Shown: one piece after another, positions 1-11,894 of the stretch | Numbering within the stretch: position 1 is the stretch's first letter | How the letters are laid out: every line of letters starts with the position of its first letter | Assembly (NCBI GenBank): GCA_950295325.1 | Contig: OX485807.1 | Coordinates: 39,710,440-39,774,439 of the forward strand | DNA length: 64,000 bases | Direction of reading: 5' to 3' | Origin: Polytrichum commune | Taxonomy: Eukaryota; Streptophyta; Polytrichopsida; Polytrichales; Polytrichaceae | The notes under the pieces: model-generated | Told to the model about the DNA's origin: nothing | The model's database searches: none | What the model saw: only the letters and a program-made list of their open reading frames with translations | Program-made: the position numbers and the translations under genes

Positions 1-404
1 ATTTGTCATTGCCATGTTGTTATTCTTGTTGGTTTACTAGTTGGCTCTTATAACATTGCATTGTTGACGTTTCAAGGGTCATAGCTATGATCCTTGTCGA
101 GAAGAAGTATATGAGCCCATGGAATGGATTCCAGCCCTCTCGTGAGGCCACGTCACATTTCCATTTCTGTCCGTCCGATTCAGAACTTTTTCATGTGTGC
201 CGTAGATGTTCGTTTTCAGCTTGTACATCGAGGATTCAGCTTGTAGATGTCCGTCCGATTAAATTTTATTTTCATGTCTGCCGTCGATTTTGAAGTGAAA
301 CTTAACCGGAGCTTTTGGCGATGGATTCAAGGCGACGTTGAATTCAAGGCGTCGTTGCTTTCGTATTTCTGTAAGAAGACGAGGCTTGTCTCCTGTTGGC
401 TATG

Positions 405-560
405 TCGCGAGTTACAGATTTGTGAGAGGAGTTCAATACGCCATTGCTCTTGGTTTACTGGACAAAGGAGAAGTTGTTGCAGGAGTCCTTGGGTCCCCTA
501 ATCTACCTTTGGCATCAATTGCCAGTGGAGTCTCTACAGATTCAAGCGAGCCTATAGGTT
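405..560 (+). pseudogene. SAL1/HAL2-like 3'(2'),5'-bisphosphate nucleotidase fragment
   Basis: An open frame reads FVRGVQYAIALGLLDKGEVV followed by AGVLGSPNLPLASI and, a little later, GCLFS. This matches the region after the metal-binding DPIDGT motif in the HAL2/SAL1 branch of the inositol monophosphatase superfamily, which dephosphorylates PAP and inositol phosphates. Only about 50 residues are present. The metal-binding motif itself is missing, the usual acidic residue after RG is V, and the frame drifts just after GCLFS. No neighbouring exons of the family are visible. It is most likely a captured or decayed gene piece. The family call is good; functionality is very unlikely. Confidence 0.6.
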
Positions 561-600
561 GTTTGTTTTCTCAGTGGAAGCTCCGGAGACGTAGTGTTGG

Positions 601-1739
601 ATGAGAAGCCCGGAGCTGTGTTGATGTTAGAGCGATCTGGGCTATGGTGAGTGAGTGCCCTCCGGAACCTTTCTTTAGGATTTTTATTGCAATTGTTGGG
701 GGTTTGAGATTGGCTATGGCTTCAGGGGTGCTATCTTCTCTTACTCTCGGGGAGTTCACGGCGATAATATTAGAAAACAACATGCGGGAAAATATAGGGT
801 AATTTATATTCACAAAAGGAAAAACTTAGAATTTTCTTAGAAGTAATATAGGTGAGTATGTATGATAACATTTGTATTATAAATAATATAGGCTTCATAC
901 AAATAACGCATATTTTTAAAATATTTGTAAAAATATACCGTAGGATTTAAGAAGTTGGAGTGCAAGTCTTGGAGAACGTTTGCGGACAGCTCGTTGAAGG
1001 TTATGGCGATGAAGTTGGGGCGCTGGGACGTAACATATTACAGATATTAAAGGCATGCATTATTTGTTGATTATATACTAGTGTTCTTAAAAGCTAGGAA
1101 TTGTTTTGCAAAATGAACATGACATCTTTCATTTGCTATGAACAGTTTTGCTAGTGTTTTTAAATGCTAGAAACAATTTCTCAAGATAAATTAGAGGAGT
1201 TTTGGTTGGTCTTGTGTCTGTCTGCTTCAAGCAGGATGTTGTAGTATTAACTCTATACCCTTTTACATTATTGCATGGACCTTATTTTTGTTTGCTTTGT
1301 TGTTGGTGTTTTAATTTTTCTTTGACACTCAGTACCGTTGTGTTTAATTGTGCGTGTAACTTGATTGAGGAACATGGGCTGATTTTGTTGTTTGAAACTG
1401 TTTATGAACACTCTTAATGTAAAACCTTGATGTGCCTTGGATTTTGGTGACATAGTACTTTGAATGCTCTTAAACCCTTTGGAGCAAAATCAAATAATTA
1501 TAATGAACATACCTAGCTTAAAATTAGAGCTTCATCAAATTTAAAAGTAATTATAGGGTCATTTAAAAAACAAAAAAAATTAGCAAACTATGTAGTAATA
1601 CAATACAAAAAATCAAGGATGGATAATTAAATACCCCTTGAATAAATACCCTTGTCACGCACGTGTATACATATATACATGTCTAGTGAACTCCCCAAGC
1701 TCTTACTTTTACAAAAGAAGTTTGAATAAAACTCAAGGC
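601..1739. other. AT-rich intergenic stretch, no gene seen
   Basis: Short interrupted frames only. The piece at about 700-730 resembles the motif repeated in the adjacent degenerate tandem array (a phrase like gagattggctatggcttc), so the array may once have extended here. Confidence 0.5.
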
Positions 1740-2530
1740 CATGAAGAGGGCTGATGTGCACAATGTCGTGTCCATTTTGAAGCTATGTTGTGCATTTGAG
1801 GTGGACTTGAGGTTGGTTATGGAATGGGTGGTGCTTTGTGCACATTGTTTGTCCTTTTCGGAAGCTTTGTTAAGCATTTGAGGTGGATGCGTTGTATTTT
1901 TGTGCACTATATTTGAAAATTTGGAAGTAGGTTGATTAAACCCAAGGCTGCGAAGTGGGCTGATGTGCACAATGTCTTGTCCATTTTGAAGCTTCCGAAT
2001 CGTTGTGCATTTGAGGTGGATTTTGAGGTTGGCTATGGCTTGGGTCCCGCTATGTGCGCCCAAATTGCAATAATTGAAGTAGGTTGAGGAATTCAACATC
2101 ATGAATAGGGCTGATGTGGACATGAACTTTTCTGAAGCTTAGTTGTGTATGAGAGGTGGACTCATTGTTTCTATGTGAACTGTAATTGAGGTTTTGGAAG
2201 CAGGTTGACGAAATCCAACACCATGAAGAGGGCTGATGTGCACAATGTCATGTCCTCTTGTGAAGCTTTGTTGTGGATTTGAGGTGCATTTGAGGTTGCC
2301 TATGGATTTGGTGTTGCTACGTGTAATTAAATTGTAGATCTTCAAGAAGTTTGAGTTAACCCAGCTCCATGATGAGGGCCGATGTGCACAAGGCTACTTC
2401 CATTTTAAGCTTTCTTGCGCACATGATTTGGATTGGAGGTTGGCGATGGCTTGGATGTTGTTACATGTATTCGAATTGAATATTTTCAAGAAAATTGAGT
2501 TAAGCCAAGGCCATGAAGATGGTTGGAATA
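1740..2530 (+). repeat. Degenerate tandem repeat, about 120-210 bp per unit, 5 recognisable units
   Basis: A core close to GGCTGATGTGCACAA recurs near 1749, 1958, 2110 (variant), 2231 and 2379 (variant). Each is followed by a TTTTGAAGCTT-like block and then by GAGGTTGGCTATGG-like text. The order of sub-blocks is kept but the spacing varies, so this is an old diverged tandem array. Short frames on both strands repeat with it and show no recognisable protein. Confidence 0.7.
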
Positions 2531-4392
2531 TCCTAATTTCATTCCAAGTGCACATAGCAACCACCCACGTTATAGCCAACCTCAAATGCACCACAAAGCT
2601 TCAAAATACACACTTTTCAAAATATGTATTTTCCTGTTTGCAGGGACGTTCAAAGTCGGATCATCGGACTTCATCAATTTCTTCTCAGATGCTATTGCAC
2701 ATGTGGCATCACCGTCCTTTATTATGGTGACTCGTCTTGGTAAGCACACAACGCTTTTGTATAATTCAAGTTCTGCAATTGGCTGGGCATTGTTGCATTT
2801 CGGTAATGGTTTGATGGTAGAGAAGTTTCTTAATGGATGTATTATCAATAGTATTGATTATCTGATATGATAGGTGAAGCGGAGGTTGGATTATAGAATC
2901 TGTAGGCCTGTTTTTTGTTTTATGTGGAGAGAGTGTGGGACGGGTGACTTTGGGTCATCTACATTGTGCTGGTGTGAAAGACAGGCCTTGTTCAAGTTGA
3001 AATTTCAGAAGGAGGGTGTGGTGTCTGTTGGTTTGACATTTTGAATTCTAGCATTTCTTAGGAGGTCCAGGGTGTGGACCGCAACCTTGATTCATTCTGC
3101 GTATGTAAACCTGGAGGATTGGTTGGTAGACTAGAATTTGGATATTGGAATTGTGGTGATGATCTTCAGATTCTAGGTGTGTGACACTGTGACACTGTGA
3201 TTTAATGATTTGATGTGAGCTCATGGTTCCACCAAAATTGGAGAGTCCAAGGCTCTTTGCTGAGTTTCGATTACACCTGATTGAGAACATCTGTAGTCTG
3301 TTTGAGAGTGTCGGACGGTAACTTGGTCCATATTCATTATGCAAGAGTGAAAGGTCTTTTGGAAGTTGAATGTCAGAGATGCGGTGGTGTCTGTTGGTAT
3401 TTGACATTGGAAATTGTGTTCCTGTTTCAGGGTTTGTTTAAGAAGGAGGTTGGACTTTAGATTGAGGTAACCAACCACGCAGGCGGAGAGCTTGAGAGTG
3501 GGAGATGTGACCCTGCAATTGGGGAAGCTGGGCCGGACTGAGTTGGGGAAGAATTTGTGAGGTAAGTTCAGCGTGCCTAATTGGGTCACTCATCTTAAAC
3601 AAACACCTATGTTTTGAGTGATGTGTGGTTAGGTTTGGATATAAGAATAGACCAAACAATGGCATCATGTGTTTAGAGGGATTTGAATTACGTCCTCCAA
3701 ATTCGCTAAACATTTTTGGCACAATAGTCACATAATTGGGGGGACTATTCAATGAGAAAGAGAATATTCACTTTGATTCCTATGAACACCGAAAATCATG
3801 AGGAAGTTGACTACGGACAGAATCTGGATTTTCTATTCATCTCACACTAATTTTGTGGGTCTTCAAAGGTGGTTGTGTCTTGCTTTTTTTCCCATTTGCG
3901 GCATATTCATTAATACTAGGTTCTGACCAGCTCATTGATAACATTATATAGGTACCTTGAATTGCTTGAAGTCTAGACTATTTGCGGTTCTTGTGGATGT
4001 ATTATCAATAGTATTAAAGCTTGAGGCTGGATTAGAGCGTCTTCACCAGTGTGCAGAAAAGGACTTGCAAACATTTCTTGAAGGGGAGACTCCATTGAGC
4101 AGTTTCAATGACTTGTGAACAAAAGTTGTTGGCTTGACCAAGTGAGATACCGAAAGCCATATCACATTGTTGTTTTTGCGAGCAAACCTCAATTTATATA
4201 GAACTGTGAACAAACATCCAATAGTTCTGGTAAGTCTGATGCTGTAACTATATGTAGTTGACAAGTTACTTGGCTAAATGGCATCTCATTGAATGTCACA
4301 ATTTGGCTGCGATTCAAGTCATGACTTTGTGTTTCTGTTTCTGTTTCAAGTCATGACTTTTAGTTGACACTATAGCTCCACCAGAATTAACC
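2531..4392. other. Region without a recognised gene
   Basis: At 2641-2738 an exon-like block is preceded by a TTTGCAG acceptor and followed by GTAAGC. It reads FKVGSSDFINFFSDAIAHVA, then SPSFIMVTRL, which I do not recognise. From about 3640 to 3860 lies one copy of a dispersed repeat listed separately. Nothing else is supported. Confidence 0.4.
3640..3860 (+). repeat. Dispersed repeat family, copy 1
   Basis: Shares an ordered series of blocks with segments near 21360-21660, 22790-22960 and 60600-60810. The blocks are a variant of ATTGGACTAYRTGCTC, then CAATAGTCAACATAATTGG, then ATCTTCACTCTGAT. The 3640 and 21360 copies stay alignable over about 220 bp, to a shared TTTTGCACTAATT-like block. 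No terminal repeats or coding capacity were identified. Confidence 0.55.
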
Positions 4393-7300
4393 ATGAGGTT
4401 CAAAAAAAATGTGCATGAGAAACTAAGAATAAGACGTATGAAACGATTTCAACCATGGGATCGTTGTTGGCTTCATAGAAGTGATTTGCAATATTCTTGG
4501 TTGAAACAAACTAAATCATTTTTCAAAGACTTGTATTGCTGTGCAATTTGTGGTGTGACGAAGTTAAGTAACCGCAATAAGAAATACCGTTTCTTTCACA
4601 ATACATATCACGATGGGGTAGCACCAATACAAGGATGTACCCCGTACGGTACAACAAACACATATATTGCAAAACACACGACAAACGCCTCGGGGGACAA
4701 GATGATTCTTTGTAATCAATGTCATTCAAATAGAAAGAATTCTCCTCATGTCCCTTATGTAGTGTACCAGCCACCAGCGTATATGAAGTCTATTGTCACG
4801 TTGAATCCTCTGCACGTGCAGTTGTTGTCGTTCATGGACATTGGTGTGCACATGCAATCTAAAGATTGGGGATTCAGCACTGGCAAAATTGTTTCTGACA
4901 GTCTTCTTAATAGTCCTTTATTTGGTTGGGCTGAGAATTCTGATGCATCCCAAACAATTGAGAATTTGGTGTCATCTTTGACCCCATTGTTGTTTCAAAA
5001 CCTGCATACAAACCCATTCTTTCAAAAATACATGACGGTTTTTGAACAACCAGAAAAGAGCATAAGCATGTGTATTCTTACACCAGATGTGATTCAACCT
5101 ATTATTGCCAACACTGGCACACACTCGATGTCATTTTCAACCATGGACGTTCCTAGGGATGTGTACGATCTTGCACTTCTGTTTGAGATACGTACACAAA
5201 CACAGCCTAGAAAACATGCCAATTTTTTCACAATAGAAATGTCCATCTTCGAAATGGTTCGCGGTCTGACACTAGAGGGGAGCCTATCACATTCAGGAGA
5301 AATATATTGAATGTCGAATTGGAAGGCATGACGCTTGAGAGTGCGCTATTTCCTTTCTTATTTCCACATGGAGCCTACGATGGTCGGACTACACTCTCTG
5401 AATACCTGAAATATCGGATGACTACATTGTTTTCTTCTTTCACTCTATACAAACCATATTTGCTATACATGTATGATATACGACAATCCGTGCAATTTTT
5501 TAAGGAAGTTTCTCAGCAATGTTTGGAGAAAGATATCAAACAAACCCAACATGCACACCCGCATATAAATGAAGCTGAAGTATTGCAACATGTTACAAAA
5601 TATACTCTTCCATCCTCTATTGAAGGCACTCCACGTTGATACAAATCTCAACTAAAAGACTTACTCGCAATGGTTGACAAATTTGGAATGCCTGACTTGT
5701 TCCTTACATTAACAGCCGACGAAGCAAGCTCTCTCCGATGGGAGGATGTTGTAGATATAGAACAAATAGTCCGACAAATCGATAAGTCTATGACATGGAA
5801 AGATTGTCCTGTGGAATGTGCTTTCTTATTCCAATCACGCGTTCAAAAATTCCTCCATGATTACATATTTTCGGGACCTTGTATACTAGGACGTGTGAAA
5901 GAATACGTCGTTCGCTATGAAATATAATTTTGTGGTTCCTTGCATGCACACATAATGTTATGGATAGAACATGCAGACTTGGAACGTATTGCAAACGAAA
6001 TAACTGCAAGCGTTTCTGCAGTATTTGACTCTACATCAGGCAATTTTATTGAGCCTACTGATACTGAGCAAAGCACTTTGTTCAAAACAGTGATGAGAAA
6101 GCAACTGCATACATATATTTCACGATGTCATCATAGAAAAAGCCATGGCACATGCAAATACAGGTTTCCTTTTCCACCGCATACAAAAGAGCAGACGACG
6201 TACAATGTTGATACAAGAAGATGGGATTACTATAGACCCCGCAATGAAGACCGCAATGTTGTGCCATATCACGCAACCATTTTGCTACTTTGGGGTGGAC
6301 ATATGAATTTGCAAAGAATTAATACAACTTATTGGTCGTACTACTTGCTGAAGTATGCGATGAAATTTGAGCCACATGGACCTATACAATTAGATAAAAC
6401 AAACGCTGAACGTTTGGGTCTACAAGGTGCCTCAAATTTTCAATTGCAATTAATTTCCTCACTCATTATATCGAAGCCAATTTCCCCTGCAGAAGCAGCA
6501 CTGGCTTGCCTTCACATCCCGGTAATCCAAAAAAGCCGAATTGTGAAGTATATTGATTCTAATCCACCTATGCTACGAACAAAATTGGTTACCAAATCCA
6601 GGGTATTTGGATTCCATCCTATCGATACATATTGCAACAGACCAATTATTTTTTAGAGCATGATTTTTTTTCAGTACTTTGAAAGATTTGAAACTGACAG
6701 AACATAAAAACCGAACATGACATGCTATGGGGTCGACATGTTTGGATTCTATTTGTACGAGACCACAAAGGTAACAAGGTTAATTGACTTCCATCCCACA
6801 CACAATACACAGGGTTTCTTCTTCAATATTCTCCTCCGCAACTTCACATTCAGAGATGAAAGACAATTATTGTCTGAGTGTAATACAAACAAGAACTACC
6901 TCCTTGAATGTTATATTAGAGGCTTGCTTCCTGATGTCCAAGCAGTGCAAAACTATTTGTCACAGTATGCTCATCGAAACCTTATTGAGACTGAAAAACA
7001 TGCACAACTTTTAGATCGATTTTTGCAAGACTATCCAATCCTCGATCCATTAAACATTTCTAACAATGAAAATATTCCACACGAATTGACCCCTCCTTCA
7101 TTGCATCGCCTCAGTAGACCAAAAGACCATGTTTTTTATATTCAGCTTTCAGACATGATGCTTACACCTTACTAACAACGTGTATTCCAGGTCATTCTTC
7201 AAAATCCAATAGGGTTGCACGTTTTAATTGGAACACCTAGAAGTGGAAAAACATTTTTTGTTAAATATTTGGTTCAATACTTTCAAACACAAAACAAACG

Positions 7301-8462
7301 TGTATTGTTGTCTGCTACAACAGGCGTTGCAGCTTTGAGACTGTCCTCAACTGCATCCACAGCACATACATTGTTTCGTATTCCATCACGAGGTTACTTG
7401 TCACCACTGCCAGAGCCATCCACTGTACTAGAGCGTTTACATAGTGCAGACGTAATTGTCATAGATGAAATGTCTATGATGACTAGCTATATGCTATGCA
7501 CGGTTGAGCATCGCCTCAAACAAGCATGTAGAGACACAATTAGCAACACATTTTGCAACAAGCTTGTGTTGCTTGTCAGAGACCTTGCACAACTACCATC
7601 AATATGTGTGCATGCTCCAAAAGCCCCAGATATTATTTGCAAATGTTGCCACATTAGTTCCGCTCCATGTTGGGCCAGTGCACTACAACACAAACTACAA
7701 ATATCAGTGCGTCACGCAACTGATCCAACTTACTTGCAGTTTCTAAACATCATACGAAATAGAGAACCAACAAAATCCGAAATTGAAGCCACATTGTCGA
7801 CATGTTTTGTCAACGAACTGGAGTTGACGGGCCACATTCATGCAGACACAACCATATTATGTTCTCATCGCCATGATGTGATAATGTACAATAACATTGT
7901 GTTCAAAAAAAAAATTGATCAGTCGGAAACAGTGCGTGTAAACTTGGACAGCAATGTAGTGCCAGAAGACAATATGCAACATTGGCTTCACGACCCGCAC
8001 TTTGACCAGATTCATCTTGTTGCTGTGGGTGCACTCGTTATGTTCATTGAAAATGTAAGCCTTGCAAAAGGTGCAATAAACGGAGCTACTGCAACTGTAA
8101 AAGGCATCAATGTGGACAGCGCACAAAATGTTACCAGCATTGCCGTCGAAGTCAAAAACACTTCTAAGCACATGCTCCTGAAACGTACTACCTTCCAACA
8201 TGTGTATACATTTGGTAAAAAGTTCTACAAAAGTGGATTTCCAATTGTGCTTGCATACACAATGACTGGCCATAAGTCACAAGACGCCACTATTTCCACA
8301 AATGTGGTGGTAGACATCCGCAATGTCTTTGCCCCAGGGTTGACTTATGTAATGTTGTCAAGGGTTACGAACCGGCAAAATTTCAAAATCAAAGGACGAT
8401 TGTCCCCATCTCACTTTGTTCCATGTTATCTATCATACACCGCTTCTGAAAAGCCGAGTTAG
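4393..8462 (+). pseudogene. Helitron Rep/PIF1 helicase (decayed autonomous Helitron)
   Basis: A Helitron transposase (Rep endonuclease plus 5'-3' helicase) for rolling-circle transposition. The N-terminus has paired cysteines (CCAIC, LCNQC). A Helitron-like N region includes FPFLFPHGAYDG, followed by the HUH motif GSLHAHIMLWIE at about 5935-5975 and a tyrosine motif YYLLKYAMK at about 6337. The helicase part (7215-8462) has Walker A GTPRSGKT, Walker B VIVIDEMSMM, motif V TMTGHKSQDATI and motif VI YVMLSRV. The frame changes once, at about 5280-5310. Downstream of that, one frame is kept but broken by stops at 5637-5639, 5925-5927, 6654-6656, 6705-6707 and 7173-7175. The GDxxQLP helicase motif reads RDLAQLP. 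The element can no longer make its full protein. Helitron termini were not located. Confidence 0.9.
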
Positions 8463-8636
8463 AGCTATGTTTTTTGCTCGAAGTTAACACATGCACAGTG
8501 ACTGGTTTTGCTGCTTCTGTGTGCTACAAGAAGATGCACTCCGTGTTTCCTTTCTGGAGGAGGATTCAAATCAATTCAGTTTGGGAGAGGATGAATTGTT
8601 TGTGAAGGGGCGGTGATTTTGGAGCAATAGCCGTAT

Positions 8637-8758
8637 GTGGCAATCCTGGAAGCTGGATCTCACAACAAGCGGTGTGATTGCTGTTACACGAAGTCCGGTA
8701 ATATGAAGCAATGCTCTGCATGCAACAGTGTCTATTATTGTTGCGTTGATTGCCAGGT
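8637..8758 (+). pseudogene. MYND-type zinc finger, first half, as a single exon
   Basis: This exon reads CDCCYTKSGNMKQCSACNSV then YYCCVDCQ, giving C-x2-C, C-x2-C and YC-x3-C, the first six ligands of a MYND finger. It ends at CAG followed by GTAATA, a good donor. No downstream exon supplies the final H/C pair, so the finger is incomplete. It lies 175 bp after the Helitron helicase ORF, on the same strand. It may be a C-terminal addition to that ORF, an acquired exon, or part of an unrelated broken gene. MYND fingers mediate protein-protein contacts. Confidence 0.6.
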
Positions 8759-9150
8759 AATAACCAGTGTTCTCCCTGTTCCGCTAGGGGTTTTGGGGTT
8801 TAGGGCCCAAAACACATACATACTGCACAAAGTTTATCTGAGCACACACATACATACTGCAGCGCATAGTCAAGTTGGCATGCTCTCATTAGTCAACACC
8901 TTATTGTTGCCTATCTTCAGACACAAAGCCTTCTTCCATCTACCAAGATTTCGTCGAAGAGGTGTGTCCCAAATGAAATCATTCCTAGGTCATCCAGATT
9001 ACCTAAGAATTACTCCATTTGCAAAACCTAAATAGGCTACTTAAGAATGTAATGCCCACATTTTGAGATCATTTTGAGAATAATAATTCATATCCAGCAC
9101 ACTGAACAATTTTCAATAACACAAACTCACAAGATAATGGGTCTGTATAC

Positions 9151-9417
9151 CTTGCCAGTTGTTAGCCAACCATTCATGCAAACTGGGAGCGTATGAATCA
9201 GCAGCAACATATTCAGTCTCAAACTTGGAGTTCACATCAGTGGCCCAACTATCAATGACCTGAAATAAGACAGATGATCCCCAAGTTGTAGAAGGCATAT
9301 TACAGGTAGCAACTGACTAAGGTGTAATGAAAGAGAAGGAGATCTGGCACAAACTTGCTCATTATGACCATGCCGACGATAGCATACCAGATCCACCACA
9401 ACCTCTGTTTGAAATTT
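9151..9417 (-). pseudogene. 2-oxoglutarate dehydrogenase E1 fragment, two exons
   Basis: Two exons read on the reverse strand. Exon 9355-9417 encodes KFQTEVVVDLVCYRRHGHNE, the conserved VVVDLVCYRR(F/H)GHNE segment of the thiamine-dependent E1 subunit of the mitochondrial 2-oxoglutarate dehydrogenase complex (TCA cycle). Exon 9151-9259 encodes VNSKFETEYVAAD followed by SYAPSLHEWLANNWQG, matching the segment downstream in the same enzyme. Splice sites are intact: TTGCAG before the first, GTTTGT after it, TTTCAG before the second and GTATAC after it. No other E1 exons are present. Keeping the intron means the piece moved as DNA, not as a spliced transcript. Confidence 0.75.
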
Positions 9418-9489
9418 CTGCAAAAGTTGAAATATGATACCAACATGAATCTCATGAACCAAATTGATCCAAATTGCAGTTCCTTCCAA

Positions 9490-10607
9490 AAAATTTGGCT
9501 AGCATAGTTGCAAATAACTTGGGTTGTCTGTGTGTCTGTGCATGAGACATAGAAGGCTTTGTATCTTGTGAAAACTGCAGATGGTGAGTTCAGTTGGGAT
9601 TGGGAGTCTTTCTTTTAGAGTGGGTTACGAGTTCGAGAGAACTTGATAATAGACTGGACGGTGGTGTCAGTCACAGAGCAGCAACTGAGAGTTCCGCTTC
9701 CACTATATAAAGAGTGTTGCCTAGTATTGTCCTTCATTATGTCTATATACCTGAGGCTTCTCGTCATTGATTAAGAGTGCATGTCATTCTGTCCTCCTCT
9801 GCAGCCGCAAGCTTCGTCTCTGCCTCTGCTTTCACCAATCTCAAACGGCATCCGAAAGTCAGAACTTTCATCTTCTGTAAATCAGCATTGTACATTACGT
9901 TTCATTGAACATGTTTCATCTTGCAGTTTCGTAGTGTATTCTTGCTCATTGCATAGCTTGACGTTACCAAGTTATTCCTGGAAACAATATATGCATGACC
10001 TTAGTGGGTGTGTCCATCCGAGCTATGCATGTACAGATTATATTTATCAAGTGTTTTATCACTTCTGCGTAGGATGAGCAGACAATCTGCCAAAAAGATT
10101 ATGTTTCAGAGTGCTACATTATTTCTTCAATTTTAATTATGAAGATCATCACTGCTTAGCATTATTCTTGGATGATGGTTCTAACTTACGCAAAACTCCA
10201 TGCTCATTTGAGCTGGGCACCAATTTATAGTTGTCGAGACACAATCCTTTGGCCATTGGGCTGACGTTGAATGAAAATGATAGTTATTTTCTTTGTTTGC
10301 GTTACATGGGTGGTCACACGAGAAAGATAGATGGCTACTTAATTTGGACTAATATATACAAGTTGGTGTAACACTTGAGATGGCCAGTTCATCTCGTTGA
10401 ACATCCTTTCGAATTACATTAATTTCTTTTCTGTTTCCTCGTGATTATTGGTCGTAATTGTACCAAGCAGTCTGGGGTCGTACTACAGTTGAGTATATTG
10501 GTGATATGATGAAGTGGTCTTCGAGGTACTTGTTTCTGGATTTTGTGATAATCTATTATCGCTTTATTGCCACATACAAGTTTGAAATTTGGATATGGTG
10601 TTTGCAG
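9490..10607. other. No gene recognised
   Basis: AT-rich sequence with short unrelated frames. It may be intronic or spacer DNA within the patchwork downstream of the Helitron. Confidence 0.4.
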
Positions 10608-10764
10608 GATGCTTTTGCAGCATTGAAAAGTGGTCGTCTATCACCTCCAAGCGCACTCCCTTCCTTTGAGACTGCAAAAGATATTGTAGGCTTTACAAAT
10701 TATTTTGCAGAGGAGTCCCGTTATTCCACCAGTTCAGCTCCTCCATCTTATACTCGCCCATCAG
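10608..10764 (+). pseudogene. Isolated exon-like block, unknown protein
   Basis: Bounded by TTTGCAG and TCAG|GTTGTT. It encodes DAFAALKSGRLSPPSALPSF, then ETAKDIVGFTNYF and a Ser/Pro-rich tail. Joining its donor to the next acceptor (10902) shifts out of frame of the downstream gene, so it is not obviously part of it. Family not recognised. Confidence 0.35.
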
Positions 10765-10919
10765 GTTGTTAACATTTACCTCTTCAGTGACTTTGTTTTC
10801 CCTGAGGCTGTGTGATCTCAGTCGCGAATGGAATCCATTTGCCCAATTGTTTTATGGTTTACGTCATTTCAAGTTCTCTAGTACTTATACCTTTCATGCA
10901 GTTCAAACTCCTCATATCA

Positions 10920-11791
10920 ATGGCTCCTATCAACTACGCAAGCCTGTTGACAAAACTGAAGGCTGATTTGCCGGAGTCAGAGCCAGAGCCCAAGAAAAGA
11001 CGTCGCTCCTCCACAGCCTCTTTTTATCCCACAGAGGCACAAAATCGCTTGTTGGATGTTTGCCGTTATAAAGATTTCACGAATCCGCCAGCTTTCGATA
11101 CCATCAAGGAAGCTAACACATTTGTCATTAAATATGCAGACAACAAGAAAGCATTCAAGGACAGATATGGCTCAGAGCCATGTCCAGGTGAATACTCCAT
11201 CTTCAGTATTAATCTCTAATTACTTGCACCATGACCCGCATTCAACTAACGACCTGCTCACCTCATACCTACTGAAGTTTCAAAAAATACTAATATTCCC
11301 ATTTGTAATTCACATATATGTTTATGCATGTATTGTGTTATATGTACATATGAATGCCACGATTCTTTTGTTGTTCCCTGTGCACATATTTTTTACAAAC
11401 ATAGACAACTTCATGTGCTTCTGAATCAGGTCATGTGAAGATCCTCTTGGACTTATTTCAAATTGACTATGCGGGCGTCATAGACAAACTCACAGTTTGG
11501 AAGGCCCAATCGATGCTCAAGACGGTTGTACCGGGAGATTTGGGAACACACCAAATGTTCCGATTCTACCATGAATTTCGTATCACCGACCCTGCAGCTT
11601 GGTCTGATTTATCGTTTAAACAAACAACAGCCTTGTTGGAGGCACTGAGTTCTGAACATGAAGTTGTTGCTGGACTCAAAGCCCCTGCACCCAATCCCGT
11701 TGTGCCCAATACTACTGTTGGTGTCACCAACGTTCCTTCATCTTCCCGTCCAAAAAACGGGAAGCATGCCGCTTCAACGTCTACACCATAA
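10920..11791 (+). CDS. Unrecognised 209-aa protein, two exons
   Basis: Exons 10920-11187 and 11430-11791 join in frame across a GTGAAT donor and a GAATCAG acceptor, giving 209 residues from ATG (MAPINYASLLTKLK) to TAA. A basic stretch KKRRR near residue 23 could be a nuclear localisation signal. The middle is mixed helical (FYPTEAQNRLLDVCRYKDF; then HVKILLDLFQIDYAGVIDKL), and the C-terminus is low-complexity Pro/Ser/Thr. No family recognised. A GIY-YIG-like exon lies about 100 bp downstream on the same strand, and the two could be parts of one broken gene. The start is the first ATG after the acceptor-like site at 10901; a longer N-terminus is possible. Confidence 0.45.
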
Positions 11792-11894
11792 CTTGTAGGT
11801 ACTCTACGTATTCCCATTTGGTTTGATATTTCCTTTTCTGTTATAGAAATATCTCTACAATCTAATTTCTAAACTACGCTCTCCTTTCTACTAG

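Noticed and set aside
4393-8462. Programmed readthrough or an alternative genetic code explaining the Helitron stops
   Set aside because: All three stop types occur, a frame change is also present, and the host genes ZDP and RSH use the standard code.
8637-9035. A complete 132-aa MYND protein
   Set aside because: The frame after CAG at 8758 runs into intron-like sequence behind a good donor, and the last MYND ligands are absent.
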